NCBI GenBank assembly: GCA_947652115.1
Contig: OX393565.1
Coordinates: forward strand, 13,506,597-13,570,596
Source: Blastomussa wellsi
Lineage: Eukaryota > Cnidaria > Anthozoa > Scleractinia > Plerogyridae
DNA length: 64,000 nucleotides
Reading direction: 5' to 3'
Shown here: positions 1-10,079 of the stretch, one piece after another
Layout: every line of letters starts with the position of its first letter
Position numbering within the stretch: the first letter of the stretch is position 1
The notes under the pieces: model-generated
What the model was told of the DNA's origin: nothing
Seen by the model: the letters and a program-made list of their open reading frames with translations, nothing else
Database searches by the model: none
Program-made: the position numbers and the translations under genes

Positions 1-42
1 TTTGCCATAGTCATAGAAACCCGTGCAGGCCATTTTTCATGT

Positions 43-438
43 TCAAAAATGGCTAGCAGAATGTTGGAGAGATTTTTCTTTCTCTTTTCTTTGTCTTCCT
101 TTCTCTCTAGAATATTCGATGGCATGTATCCTTATATTATGTTTGACCCAATCCCAAGCAAGACGTTTCTTCAACAATTCCTTTCCCCCCTGTGATGTCC
201 ATTCAGGAATATTAACTCTTAAAGACTCCAAATATTGTTCATCATCTAAAATAGAAACGTTCATTTTCCACATACCCAAGCCTTTAACCTCTCCAATTTC
301 ACCAAAAGTTAAACTGATTGCTGCATGATCGGTTTTAATCGCTGGGATAATATTGGTGTCCGTAACAATGTCGCAAAGATAATTAGAGATCAGCCAAAAA
401 TCTAACCTACATAATACAATAGGTGAAGTTTGACTCAA
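43..438 (-). pseudogene. LINE ORF2 fragment, C-terminal part of APE endonuclease
   Basis: The 131-residue open stretch contains the end of an apurinic-type endonuclease. A block reading LCRLDFWLIS is followed by IPAIKTDHAAISL, where the TDH(A/S) motif carries the catalytic histidine, and then the WKMN/DDEQYLE linker seen in the intact LINE ORF2 at 45218. It would nick target DNA for target-primed reverse transcription. The upstream part of the same gene lies at 615-998 but is out of frame with this piece. A fragment only, with no intact protein possible. Confidence 0.75.
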
Positions 439-614
439 CTTTTGGTGTGAGGATTTTTAATTCTCCAGATTTCCACTAAGTCAAGTTCACTTTGAAGGCA
501 TTCAATGCTATCTATTACTGCCTCTCTTGGTATCATTAAACCACCTCGCTTATCAAGCGCAGGATCCAAAGGGATCCAAATTGTCTCCACCGACAATAAT
601 GTTCTCTTCAGAAT

Positions 615-998
615 CTAAATTTTCTGTTTGAAGTATGGCATGCAATTTCCTGTAAAACTGGATGGAATCTTTATCTTTTTTGGTGCATAAATATTGACCA
701 GAACATATATTTTATCATCTATGTAGCGCCCCATTGGGTCTAAAATTGTGGAAAGCAATTTACAGTAAAAACTATTACGCATTAGAATTGCAGTCCCACA
801 AGAATTGGCGCTGCCGTGAGACAAAAGCATGTTGCCACCCCACTCATTTTTCCATTGTGTTTCTGATTCTTTTTTGGAGTGTGTTTCTTGAAGAAAAGGG
901 TCATCTGCTTTCTTGTTGTGACACCAAGTTAAGATCATTGACCATTTTCGCATTGCCCATAATACACCTTGTTTACCCCCAAAATTTTGCATAAGCAT
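615..998 (-). pseudogene. LINE ORF2 fragment, N-terminal part of APE endonuclease
   Basis: This 127-residue open stretch holds the LQETHSK block (the catalytic Glu of APE-type endonucleases), then NEWGGNMLLSHGS and VLVNIYAPK, colinear with residues about 30-120 of the intact ORF2 at 45218-48943. Its N-terminal first 15 codons lie inside the hairpin at 938-1110, so the real start of ORF2 is not preserved. The frame is lost before 438. Confidence 0.75.
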
Positions 999-3577
999 TG
1001 TCTTCCAATTCTCTTGGGATGACTGTATTACCCAGGAGAATTGGGAAACAAAGGTTATGCAAAATTTTGGGGGTTAAACAAGGTGTATTATGGGCAATGC
1101 AAAAATGGTCAATGCACCTTTTTAAAGTTACTAATTCCCCTTACATTCAAAGAAATTAACTTGAAATTTGCATACAAAAACAAGATATATCACAACGAGA
1201 GAGCAATTGTTTCGTCAAACATGAAATGCAGAAGGAGTTGACAAGAAATGAAGTTAGATTCTTAAAATGCAATACATCATTCCTCAAACATACATGTGAG
1301 TAGAAAAAAGCATCCCAACATCTAACAAACCAGCTAATCTACACAAAGACATAAATGGACTAAATACGGATAACCCGGTTTGCCTCCCTAAAGAAATGGA
1401 GAATGAATATAATACAAAATATATCTATTCATTCCTTTTCTGTTGGAGCTCCGTCATTAAATATATTTTCATGCATATATATATGTATTTTATATACAAG
1501 TATCAAAAAGAACAGGTGCTTAACAAGAGAATTGCACTACATAACCCTAAATTTCAAAGTTTTTCCATCTCATCACAATAGCAGGAAATTAAAGTTCACT
1601 ACAAAAATACTTACTCAAAAATACAGTTTTCATCTCATCGCAAAAATAGAGCCGTGTGTCATTCTGGAATAAGCTTTCTGTCGATGTAAAGTAAATCCAG
1701 TTTGCTTGGGTGAAAGTAAGCCATCTTACCTGCTTCCTTTGCATTTTTCAAAGTCTGCATTAAATTATTTTACCGTCGCCTGGCATCCTGGATTGACTTT
1801 GGGAGGTCCGAATAAATTTTGATTACATCATCTTTAAAAGATCTACATCGCTTCATTATTTCTTGTTTGTCACTTTACCGAAGAAACCGGGCAATGATTG
1901 GTTTTGTTCCTTTGGAATTCTTCTTACCAATGCGATATATTCTTTGGAATTCAATAGATTTGGGATGCTCTATTTTTAAAGCCAATGCCATAAACGCTCG
2001 CAACACTGAAGCCGTATCTTCTTGTTTCTCGTCTTCAGTTGAGACTTGGCTTGTGCCTTCAATGATTAAATTTTTTCTTCAGGAGTAGGCTTCTAGATAT
2101 GCAATTTCTTTTCTCAAACAAGATATTTTGGCCTTCTTGTCCTCTCTGCCCTTCCCCGAGTCAATTTCAGGTCTTTGAGACTGTTGGAAGTATACTCCAC
2201 ACTTGCTTTTAGACTGCCAATTTCTTTGTTGAACACCTGGTACTTGCATTCCAAACTCTCAACCTTGAGCATTAAGCTATGCTTTCTTGTTGTGACACCA
2301 AGTTAAGATCATTGACCATTTTCGCATTGCCCATAATACACCTTGTTTACCCCCAAAATTTTGTATAAGCATTGTCTTCCGTATTACCCAGGAGAATTGG
2401 GAAACAAGGTTATGCAAAATGTTGGGGGGTAAACAAGGTGTATTATGGCCAATGCAAAAATGGTCAATGCACCTTTTTAAAGTTACTAATTCCCCTTACA
2501 TTCAAAGAAATTAACTTGAAATTTGCATACAAAAACAAGATATATCACAACGAGAGAGCAATTGTTTCGTCAAACATGAAATGCAGAAGGAGTTGATAAG
2601 AAATGAAGTTAGATTCTTAAAATGCAATACATCATTCCTCAAACATATATGTGAGTAGAAAAAAGCATCCCAACATCTAACAAACCAGCTAATCTACACA
2701 AAGACATAAATGGACTAAATACGGATAACCGGTTTGCCTCCCTAAAGAAATGGAGAATGAATATAATACAAAATATATCTATTCATTCCTTTTCTGTTGG
2801 AGCTCCGTCATTAAATATATTTTCATGCATATATATGTATTTTATATACAAGTATCAAAAAGAACAGGTGCTGACAATATAGCAGGAAATTAAAGTTCAC
2901 TACAAAAATACTTACTCAAAAATACAGTTTTCATCTCATCGCAAAAATAGAGCCGTGTGTCATTCTGGAATAAGCTTTCTGTCGATGTAAAGTAAATCCA
3001 GTTTGCTTGGGTGAAAGTAAGCCATCTTACCTGCTTCCTTTGCATTTTTCAAAGTCTGCATTAAATTATTTTACCGTCGCCTGGCATCCTGGATTGACTT
3101 TGGGAGGTCCGAATAAATTTGGATTACATCATCTTTGAAAGAACTACATCGCTTCATTATTTCTTGTTTGTCACTTTACCGAAGAAACCGGGCAATGATT
3201 GGTCTTGTTCCTTTGGAATTCTTCTTACCAATGCGATATATTCTTTGGAATTCAATAGATTTGGGATGCTCTATTTTTAAAGCCAATGCCATAAACGCTC
3301 GCAACACTGAAGCCGTATCTTCTTCTCGTCTTCAGTTGAGACTTGGCCTGTGCCTTCAATGATTAAATTTTTTCTTCAGGAGTAGGCTTCTAGATATGCA
3401 ATTTCTTTTCTCAAACAAGATATTTTGGCCTTCTTGTCCTCTCTGCCCTTCCCCGAGTCAATTTCAGGTCTTTGAGACTGTTGGAAGTAAACTCCACACT
3501 TGCTTTTAGACTGCCAATTTCTTTGTTGAACACCTGGTACTTGCATTCCAAACTCTCAACCTTGAGCATTAAGCTAT
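907..3577. repeat. Tandem duplication inside the LINE remnant
   Basis: A segment of about 1.3-1.4 kb is present twice head to tail: 907-2280 and 2281-3577. The join at 2280/2281 abuts the ORF1 coiled-coil end against the ORF2 start. The copies are nearly identical apart from small indels; for example a stretch around 1527-1580 is missing from the second copy. High identity suggests a fairly recent duplication after the LINE had inserted. Confidence 0.9.
938..1110. repeat. Inverted repeat (hairpin) at the ORF2 start
   Basis: Arms at about 938-1008 and 1035-1110 are near-perfect reverse complements around a short spacer. The right arm is an inverted copy of the first codons of ORF2, which creates spurious plus-strand ORFs. 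The same hairpin recurs in the second duplicate at about 2310-2470, so the inversion came before the tandem duplication. Confidence 0.85.
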
Positions 3578-3885
3578 TTGCCTGAGCTTTGACTTCAGTA
3601 GCTTTGGTAGGCGTTTTGTTAATTAAGGTTTCCAAATTGTCCAGCTGCTTTTCTAGCGTCTGATTAATTTGTTGAAGTTGTGTTCAATGTCCTCTGCCAT
3701 ATTGAGTGCTGTGAAAATTTCGTCCCCATCTGATGAAGAGCTTTCGTTTGGTTTGTACTGCTTATCAGCAGGCGAAACCTTGAAGTACTCCCTTTGTTAA
3801 AGTTACTTGATAATCTGTCTTTCCTTTTAGAATTTTCCATAGGATTAGTGACCAAATAAATTGTTGATGGTGCTCCGAAAAACAC
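2960..3885 (-). pseudogene. LINE ORF1-like protein remnant
   Basis: Read leftward, this region encodes a Ser/Lys-rich start, a coiled-coil-like segment (3635-3411, heptad-rich, ending near a KYLV block), then interrupted coding for a PIIARF-type block and an AYFHPSKLDLLYID ending that matches the C-terminal domain of L1 ORF1 proteins. Such proteins bind element RNA as trimers. Several stops and frame changes separate the parts. A second, shorter copy of the C-terminal half lies at 1659-2280 in the first duplicate. Confidence 0.65.
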
Positions 3886-4289
3886 GTCTTACCTAAATAA
3901 CATCGTACCCACCAAAGGAGTGATACTAAACCAAAAAGGAACGAAAATGGTTGAGGATGGAGAAGACTAAAACGGATTGGAAATGACGAGTTTGAAAAAT
4001 TTAGGCTAACATTTTCAGTGCCTTTTTCACATTTGTCTTGAGAAATAAAATAAAAAGTGTGTATGATGGCACAGCTCCTTTAAGTATAAATGTATTGCAA
4101 CTAATTATTAAACATTTGTTTTTAATAAAGGGGCCCATCGCTTGGAGAGTACCTGAAGAACAGCCGAAACATGAAACGAGTCACTGATCCAGGTACTTAA
4201 GACTTCTTGTTTGCCTTGTCGCATATAAAATGCACTCAATTGTCCCATGCACTTAATTTCTCAAATACATTCTGCAAACTCCTAAGGTT

Positions 4290-4494
4290 CTTTATGCCTT
4301 CACCTGAATATGCCTATAAACTATAGCAATTCACTGTGCTGTTGAGCTCTGTTTGCGACGCAATGATCACCACACTACAACTGATTTGGGTTAATCTGGC
4401 TATGTGCCTGAGCACATAGCCGCTTTAATGATATAAACTTCAGATAACAAAATTAATAATATTTGCCAAGCAAAGGTGGAGGTCTTAAAACGCC
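4290..4494 (-). repeat. Ngaro split direct repeat B2
   Basis: 3' terminal copy of B1. It starts at a CTTT (4290-4293) that matches the core at the other end of the element. A 38-bp GC-rich spacer (4495-4532) separates it from A2. Confidence 0.88.
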
Positions 4495-4532
4495 TCCCTA
4501 AGACAGGTGGCAGACACAGGGGAGGAGGCGGG

Positions 4533-4796
4533 TCAACGGGAAAGCGTGTTGTCTCAAGCGTGTAAAGCGAAGACTGACCACGCTTGAATGCAAACCTCGT
4601 GTTAGATACCCCGTTATAGGGGGTATTCATTAATTCCAATTGCTACCCCCTTCAAGTGTGCCTCCACGTGCCTTTCATGTGAGAGTAATGTATAAACTCT
4701 ATATCTGTCACAATTATGTCTGTGAACTTTGACCAGTAACCGGAAAAGCCATCGGAGAAGTCATAAAATTTTTATTGGCAAGCCAATAATTCCTTT
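4533..4796 (-). repeat. Ngaro split direct repeat A2
   Basis: 264-bp copy of A1 lying between B1 and B2. Because it repeats A1, both copies produce the same short spurious ORF start near 4639 and 10867. Confidence 0.9.
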
Positions 4797-4998
4797 ATGC
4801 CTTCACCTGAATATGCCTATAAACTATAGCAATTCACTGTGCTGTTGAGCTCTGTTTGCGAGGCAATGATCACCACACTACAACTGATTTGGATTAATCT
4901 GGCTATGTGCCTGAGCACATAGCCGCTTTAATGATATAAACTTCAGATAACAAAATTAATAATATTTGCCAAGCAAAGGTGGAGGTCTTAAAAACGCC
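4793..4998 (-). repeat. Ngaro split direct repeat B1
   Basis: About 205 bp, nearly identical to B2 at 4290-4494, with one changed base in the GCGA(C/G)GC stretch and an extra A in an A-run. It overlaps A2 by the 4-bp core at 4793-4796. Confidence 0.9.
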
Positions 4999-5113
4999 AA
5001 AACGACCCCTTGGGTAATAGGGGGAGAGCCCCATCCCAACATGACAGTGAATTGCATAGAATAAAAAAGAGATCCTACTCAGCTGAACTGCAAGACTAGT
5101 GCTGCAACTGTAA

Positions 5114-5396
5114 TCCAAACAGTAGCCCCTGCCACTGTAAAGAGAACAACTAAATACAGGTTCAGGAATAAAAACACCGAACACCCCACAGATGCCCCTG
5201 CCGCCGTGGGAGGTTGAAAAATGAAAGTGCAAGCAAACAACTCAGTCATCACACTCAGGGGCCCCTGCCCCTGTGAGCAAATAACCAGAGAATGCAGTAA
5301 CCTTGGAAAATCAGACAGCCCACAGTAGCCCCTGCTGCTGTGAAACTACCTTGAGCAATTGTATCGAACACCCCACAGATGCCCCTGCCTCGATGG
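5114..5396. repeat. Array of five short GC-rich hairpins in the Ngaro 3' region
   Basis: A core CACAG(A/T)(A/T)GCCCCTGC followed by a CTGTG-like arm recurs near 5120, 5186, 5257, 5322 and 5375, spaced roughly 55-70 bp. Each can form a small stem. It lies between the end of the recombinase gene and B1, so it would be in the 3' untranslated RNA. The stretch 4999-5440 holds no convincing gene. Confidence 0.65.
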
Positions 5397-5479
5397 GGAT
5401 CCTGATACCAGCCAACTTCAATGCCCAGTGTGGAAAAATATTAGAGAGTAAGACTAGGAGTACGAATGTATTTTTTAAA

Positions 5480-5818
5480 AGATAGATAGATAGATAGAGT
5501 TGTTTATTCAGACCCACTTGCAGCTAAGAGCTGGATAACAGGATCGTGCGCATATTACACATAATAAACATTTATCTTATGACAAAAAATCTGAGTATTT
5601 CACAGTTACAAATTCTGACAGTCTTTTTGTGTTACACATTTTGTTATTATAGTTCCGACAGCTTCGTAACGAGTACGAGTGAGCGGTAGTTACCCTTCTA
5701 TTCATGGCAAGGCCGTAAACAGGATTGGACGGCTTTAAATTACACATAAATGATTCGCAAGCAGCAGCCCTACGGTCTTCTAAAGACGACAGGCCACTTA
5801 GTATCAATGCCTCGTCAT
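5480..5818 (-). mobile_element. 5'-truncated LINE 3' end inserted in the recombinase gene
   Basis: On the minus strand the insert encodes an 84-residue tail of the kind found at the C terminus of LINE polymerases (GLSSLEDRRAAACESF, YSLRSCRN, LSEFVTVKYS) and ends in a (TATC)n run, the usual microsatellite tail. Flanks share AATGTA (5465-5470 and 5819-5824). The longer duplicate TTTAAAAAATACATT is present on one side, and a version lacking 7 bp is on the other. It is therefore a typical target-primed insertion. The exact clade (CR1/L2-like) is inferred. Confidence 0.78.
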
Positions 5819-6755
5819 AATGTAAATGCATCCGACTTCCAGCGGCCTAACAGTCGAATCTGAGTATCTGAAAAACCACATGCCGCAGCGTAAGATGCAG
5901 CACCAATCCTAAAACTGTGCCCTTTATATTTAGTGGGGTCTAAACCACAAGACTTAAAGGCTAAGGAAAGCAATTTGGTAAAATCGGTCCTGCACACAGG
6001 AGCCCCATCCAGAGTTTGAAAAAGTGGGCCTGCAACCAAACCGCGTAAATTTAAGTAGCCAAAAGAGACTGTACAGGACACACCTCAGGGTGGCGGGTTA
6101 GGATAACAACCATAGGATGTAGATTATAATGATGTTTGAAGTTGTTGAATGTGACCTTCAGACTTACAACAGCACCTGATTCATTGTTTTGCTTAGACAC
6201 CTGGCTAAGCATTATAACTTGAGGTGACTGGTGAGTGGTTGTGATCTCACCTATTCGCAAGAATGCGAAAAAGGCCATTGCACACATTGCTTTAAACATA
6301 GTGGCCTGATATGTGGTGCTAGTAACTGAAGAAGAAACAATCATAAGACATTTTAGGATGGGCAATGTTACCGGTAGGCGTGTGTCCAACCTAGATCCCA
6401 GTTTCCCATAGCCCTTTAACATCTCCGAAATGTAAAAAACCTTGGTTGTATCCGGAACACCTGCCAAGCGATGTGTGTAGCCGATAGCTGAGCAATAGGT
6501 CATTGTTGTGGATGCAGCATAATTATGTTGATATAAGTAGGCAATAAATAATGCTAGGTTTGCTGGAGGGAGAGGCAATGTTAGGACCGTGTTACCAAAT
6601 GTAGAATGCGAAAATTGATTGTAAAGATTCCATGCCCGCTGATAGGTGGGTATAGAGGAAGGCTGTAAGCTCGACTGTAGTATCATGGTGACTAAATCAG
6701 CCAGTTTTGCGGCTGCAGGTCGGATGGGATAGGAGTCGGAAATGCATGCACGCAT
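5815..6755 (-). pseudogene. Tyrosine recombinase of the Ngaro element, broken
   Basis: Two overlapping frames (6755-6051 and 6081-5815) encode a tyrosine recombinase. The first holds the SAM-like core-binding part and FFAFLRIGE with the first catalytic Arg. The second holds GHSFRIG (His-x-x-Arg) and LLGRWKSDAF. A frameshift lies near 6051-6081. The second frame ends at a stop exactly where the nucleophilic Tyr should follow, because a LINE fragment is inserted there (5480-5818). Beyond that insertion, at 5441-5470, the expected Y-I-R tail and a natural stop are still readable. The enzyme would integrate the circular DNA copy; this copy cannot. Confidence 0.9.
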
Positions 6756-8452
6756 GCCGGTGCCAGCTGTTTGAACCTCCAGATCTGCAATCGAGACAAA
6801 GAATCCGCAAGGTCATTGCGCACACCTGGTACATGCCGTGCACGAAATAAGATATTATACTTTAAACAAGCCAGCACCAGCCTGCGAACAAACAACATAA
6901 GTGTAGTGTCCCTACTTGAGACTTGATTAATGACAGAAACTAGAGCTAAATTGTCAGTAAAGAAAACAATGCGTTGATTGCGCATGCACTCACCCCAGAG
7001 GAGAACGCTAAGCACAATGGGAAAAAACTCCAAAACAGCAATGTTGATACCTTTCCAGTGGTCAGGCCATTCCCCACAGCACCAGGCATTACCAAACAAA
7101 GCTCCATAGCCCAAACTACCTGAAGCATCAGTGTACAGTTGTAGTGTACTAGAATTGAGCCATCCATCCCGCAAAAAGAAGGAGCAACCATTAAAATTGT
7201 GCAAAAAGTTAAGCCAAACACTAAGATCAGCTTTGGCTGACCTATTAAGCCGTATGTAATGCTGGGGTTTCTTCAACCCTTTTGTAAGGTCAATGAGACG
7301 ACGGAGAAATGCCCAGCCTGGTACAATTACTGAGCAGGCAAAGTTCAAAGTTCCAATGAGAGACTGCATTTCTCTCAAAGTAACTTTCTTTCTTGTCAAA
7401 AATTCAGAAACCAAGGAAGTGCACTTCCTCAGCTTATCCCGAGGAAGCCGGGCTTCCATGTGGCATGTGTCAAGCTCAATGCCAGCAAAAGATAAAACAT
7501 TGGATGGGCCAAGGGTCTTCTCTGGCGCCATGGGGATGCCTAGATATTCACAGAGTTGAAGAAAACTGATTAGGTGACTGTGACAATGCTCCCGTGTAGC
7601 CGCCACAATTAGAAAATCATCCAGCAAATGTATCATATGATTAATATGACAATGGTGCTTAGCAATCCACTCCAGGGCAGTACTAAATGCTTCAAACGTC
7701 TGACAGGAACTAGAGCAGCCCATAGGCATACAGCGGTCATAATAATATTTTCCCCTCCACTGCATGCCAAGTAAATTGTGATCATCTGGACGAATGGGGA
7801 TAATGCGAAAGGTACTCTGTACATCTGTTTTAGCCAGAAAACCACCTGCCCCCACTGATTTAATAAGTCCTATTGCATCATCAATACGTGCATATGAGAC
7901 AGTGGAGTTCTCTTGGGAAATACCATCATTAATTGAATTGCCCATGGGGTATGATAAATGATGAATAAGGCGATATTCGCCAGGAACCTTTTTGGGCACA
8001 ACTCCCAGGGGAGAAACCCGAAAGTTAGGCAGTGGTGGGGAATCAAATGGCCCTGCCAGCCGATGGGCAGCCAGCTCCTTGGCAATCTTTGCATCTACAA
8101 TGTGTGGCAATTGGCGCGCAGATAAAAGGTTAGAGGCAACTGAGTTGGATGGGATACCCTCAAAATGAATGGGAAAACCATCAAGGAAACCTCGGATCAA
8201 AAATTCAGTTTTTCTAGGGGAATATTGTAGAAGTAAAGGAATCAATTTATTTATTTTTATTGGGGTTGGCAGTACCAGACTTGGCAGATGGGGTGCTTGG
8301 TCTGTTTTTTCCAAAGGAACGAAAATTACACTTGGAAGAGGGATGCACAATGCCACATTTATGGCATTCGTGCTTATATGAGCAGCCAGCACAGTCATTG
8401 CCCCTATGGAATTTGCGGCAGAACCCCTTTGGAATAAAATTGCTGGGAGCAC
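6692..8452 (-). CDS. Reverse transcriptase / RNase H of the Ngaro element
   Basis: 586 residues. The RT palm has AKTDVQSTF (first catalytic Asp near residue 210), MPMGCSSSC, and LLDDFL at about 276-281 (catalytic Asp pair). RNase H follows: LYTDASGSLGYG near 435, a Glu in AVLEFFP, FFTDN, and DLADSLSR near 550. It copies element RNA into DNA and removes the template. The sequence type is that of DIRS/Ngaro elements, not LTR or LINE. The frame overlaps gag upstream and the recombinase downstream (64 bp, different frame). No stop interrupts it, so RT may be functional. Confidence 0.93.
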   Translation of the reverse strand: MLPAILFQRGSAANSIGAMTVLAAHISTNAINVALCIPLPSVIFVPLEKTDQAPHLPSLVLPTPIKINKLIPLLLQYSPRKTEFLIRGFLDGFPIHFEGIPSNSVASNLLSARQLPHIVDAKIAKELAAHRLAGPFDSPPLPNFRVSPLGVVPKKVPGEYRLIHHLSYPMGNSINDGISQENSTVSYARIDDAIGLIKSVGAGGFLAKTDVQSTFRIIPIRPDDHNLLGMQWRGKYYYDRCMPMGCSSSCQTFEAFSTALEWIAKHHCHINHMIHLLDDFLIVAATREHCHSHLISFLQLCEYLGIPMAPEKTLGPSNVLSFAGIELDTCHMEARLPRDKLRKCTSLVSEFLTRKKVTLREMQSLIGTLNFACSVIVPGWAFLRRLIDLTKGLKKPQHYIRLNRSAKADLSVWLNFLHNFNGCSFFLRDGWLNSSTLQLYTDASGSLGYGALFGNAWCCGEWPDHWKGINIAVLEFFPIVLSVLLWGECMRNQRIVFFTDNLALVSVINQVSSRDTTLMLFVRRLVLACLKYNILFRARHVPGVRNDLADSLSRLQIWRFKQLAPACVHAFPTPIPSDLQPQNWLI

Positions 8453-9461
8453 TGTCCTGGCCGCGAATGTGAGGCATGGCGGAGCCCTGCTGACGTGAAT
8501 TAGAGGCCCGCGTCATTAAACTGGCCCTTATCCAGAGCTCCCAATGGGTACTACCCCAAGGCATAATAGAGGAGTGCTGCTGCCGCATATAGCAAAAATT
8601 AGAATCATAAAATTTCCAGTCACCCCCCCTGGAAGCCAAGTCTCGTACTACCTCCCCATATTTCATTAAAGCTGGGGCCTCAGATGGAAATTTTGAGGTG
8701 TAGACCCCAACAAAAATTTGAAAGGCAGAAGTCCATAAATCAATGTGATGTATGGGCCGCGCCTTTTGGGCTGACTCGAGACAGAGAGTAGGGACAGTGG
8801 ACCCACCAATGCCAGAAGAAAGAGTCAAGTTATACTTTGAATCCGTAGGCGATGAAGTTAACAAAAGGCCAAAGTCCACAAATTCATTCGACCAAATTTT
8901 TGCCTTCAGCTTTGAAGGCACTCTGGCATCAATGGGAATACTCATAGATGTAAATAAATGAGAAGGATGACTACTCTCTGGCTGAGCCAGACCCAAGGGG
9001 GTAAATGCCTCACCTGAAACCGCTGCAAGGGCAGACCCAATTGACCCCTGTACAATTGCATCTGCCCCAGCAGCATTGCCAGGGCCTGCCGTGGGTGCAG
9101 GAGGCACTGGTGTAACTGTAGGCACTGATGGAAGAGACACTGGTGGAGATGCCATGGCCTGTTTGACTACAGCTGTAATCTGAGCTATTGCCTCAGAGGA
9201 AAGCATGGTGGCCGCAGGAGCTGGTACCGTGGTTGGCGAGAACTGGGCAGCTGAGGTCGAAGCTGCAGGAACCACGGTGGGAGCCCCGACAGAAGGGGTA
9301 GAGGATGTGGCAGTCCGAACAACAGAAGCTGGGGCTGCTACATCTACAACAGGCTCTGCTACATTCGCAACAGGCTCCCCTGGGAGGTGAAGGGCTGAGG
9401 AGGGGCGTTTGGCCCTAGCACTGCGACGGACAGGGGCTGGTCGTTTCCTTGAAGCTGGCAT
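8247..9461 (-). CDS. Gag-like protein of the Ngaro element
   Basis: 404 residues starting at the ATG followed by a basic N terminus (PASRKRPAPVRRSARAKRP), then a Pro/Ala/Thr-rich low-complexity region, a globular middle, and a C-terminal Cys/His cluster (FCRKFHRGNDCAGCSYKHECHKCG) resembling a nucleic-acid-binding zinc knuckle. The open frame extends 72 codons further upstream, but that part is Cys-rich and repeat-derived, so the downstream start is preferred. It would form the ribonucleoprotein particle. Its 3' end overlaps the RT frame by about 200 bp in a +1 relation, suggesting frameshifting or reinitiation. It is uninterrupted. Confidence 0.82.
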   Translation of the reverse strand: MPASRKRPAPVRRSARAKRPSSALHLPGEPVANVAEPVVDVAAPASVVRTATSSTPSVGAPTVVPAASTSAAQFSPTTVPAPAATMLSSEAIAQITAVVKQAMASPPVSLPSVPTVTPVPPAPTAGPGNAAGADAIVQGSIGSALAAVSGEAFTPLGLAQPESSHPSHLFTSMSIPIDARVPSKLKAKIWSNEFVDFGLLLTSSPTDSKYNLTLSSGIGGSTVPTLCLESAQKARPIHHIDLWTSAFQIFVGVYTSKFPSEAPALMKYGEVVRDLASRGGDWKFYDSNFCYMRQQHSSIMPWGSTHWELWIRASLMTRASNSRQQGSAMPHIRGQDSAPSNFIPKGFCRKFHRGNDCAGCSYKHECHKCGIVHPSSKCNFRSFGKNRPSTPSAKSGTANPNKNK

Positions 9462-9588
9462 ACTGTAAAAACAAAAGAAATGGGGGAGGCAGCAACACGG
9501 CTGCTCCCAGTCTCTACATCCAACTGACAACACAACAACAACAACACTGAACATGTACACAGAAAACAACATGAGCGCAGCAGGGCAG

Positions 9589-9870
9589 CATGGCTGACAG
9601 TACAACAATGTCGCCGAAGGTTGCAAACCCCATATGCTGCAAAATCGGTTATAATTGCTGGCATTGCAACAGCACATGAGATAACCGTATCACAAATAAG
9701 CCATATGAAAACGAACATGTGGTTGGTGCTGCAACAACCGCATGCCGCTCTGGCACAAGAAACTTTAAATTGGTTATAATGGCTGACAATACAACAGCCC
9801 TTTTAATAAACCAATAAATAAATTAGCCATAACAAATGAACATGTGGCTGGCACTGCAACAGCACACATG
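9589..9870. repeat. Five imperfect ~64-bp tandem repeats between hydrolase and gag
   Basis: A motif close to GGCTGGCANTGCAACAGC recurs at about 9592, 9656, 9721, 9781 and 9846, with partly conserved sequence such as TTATAAT between copies. It fills most of the 620-bp gap between the hydrolase and gag genes. The function is unknown; it could be an untranslated RNA structure, a packaging signal or a promoter for gag. The rest of 9462-10079 shows no gene. Confidence 0.7.
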
Positions 9871-10079
9871 ACACAAGCACGGAGGAATGAGATAAAACTA
9901 TGAAAAAGAACATTGGATGGACAATGTAAGACACTGTGGTATCCACAGGAGAAGTGAGAAGGTGGAGTACCAAGTGACGAAGCTCATACTCGGGTTAAAA
10001 ACAGCACCCATTTCACGCTAGAGCAAGCGAAGTATGTGAAATTCAAAAAACGGGCAAACGTTACTAAAAGGCAAAAATC

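Larger units (their letters stand above)
1..3890 (-). mobile_element. L1/Tx1-like LINE remnant, rearranged
   Basis: Pieces of a non-LTR retrotransposon lie on the minus strand. ORF1-like coding runs leftward from about 3885, and ORF2 endonuclease coding lies at 998-43. Protein order and wording match the intact LINE at 43986-49223 (for example WGG, SHGS and VLVNIYAP blocks), so this is a related family. The copy is disrupted by a tandem duplication (907-2280 and 2281-3577), an inverted segment inside each duplicate, and many stops and frameshifts. No reverse transcriptase domain is in the window because the element runs off the left edge. It is clearly dead. Confidence 0.8.

Noticed and set aside
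1041..1241. Plus-strand 66-codon ORF, also at 2372-2596
   Set aside because: It is the inverted copy of the LINE ORF2 start plus flanking noncoding sequence, created by the hairpin. Duplication alone explains its recurrence.
4400..4639. Minus-strand ORF sharing its first residues with one at 10478-10867
   Set aside because: The shared start lies in the Ngaro A1 and A2 repeats, and the downstream parts differ. No evidence of translation.
5480..5500. GATA microsatellite as an independent simple repeat
   Set aside because: It is the 3' tail of the inserted LINE fragment and directly abuts the target duplication.
9205..9390. Ala/Thr-rich plus-strand ORF
   Set aside because: Antisense shadow of the low-complexity region of Ngaro gag.
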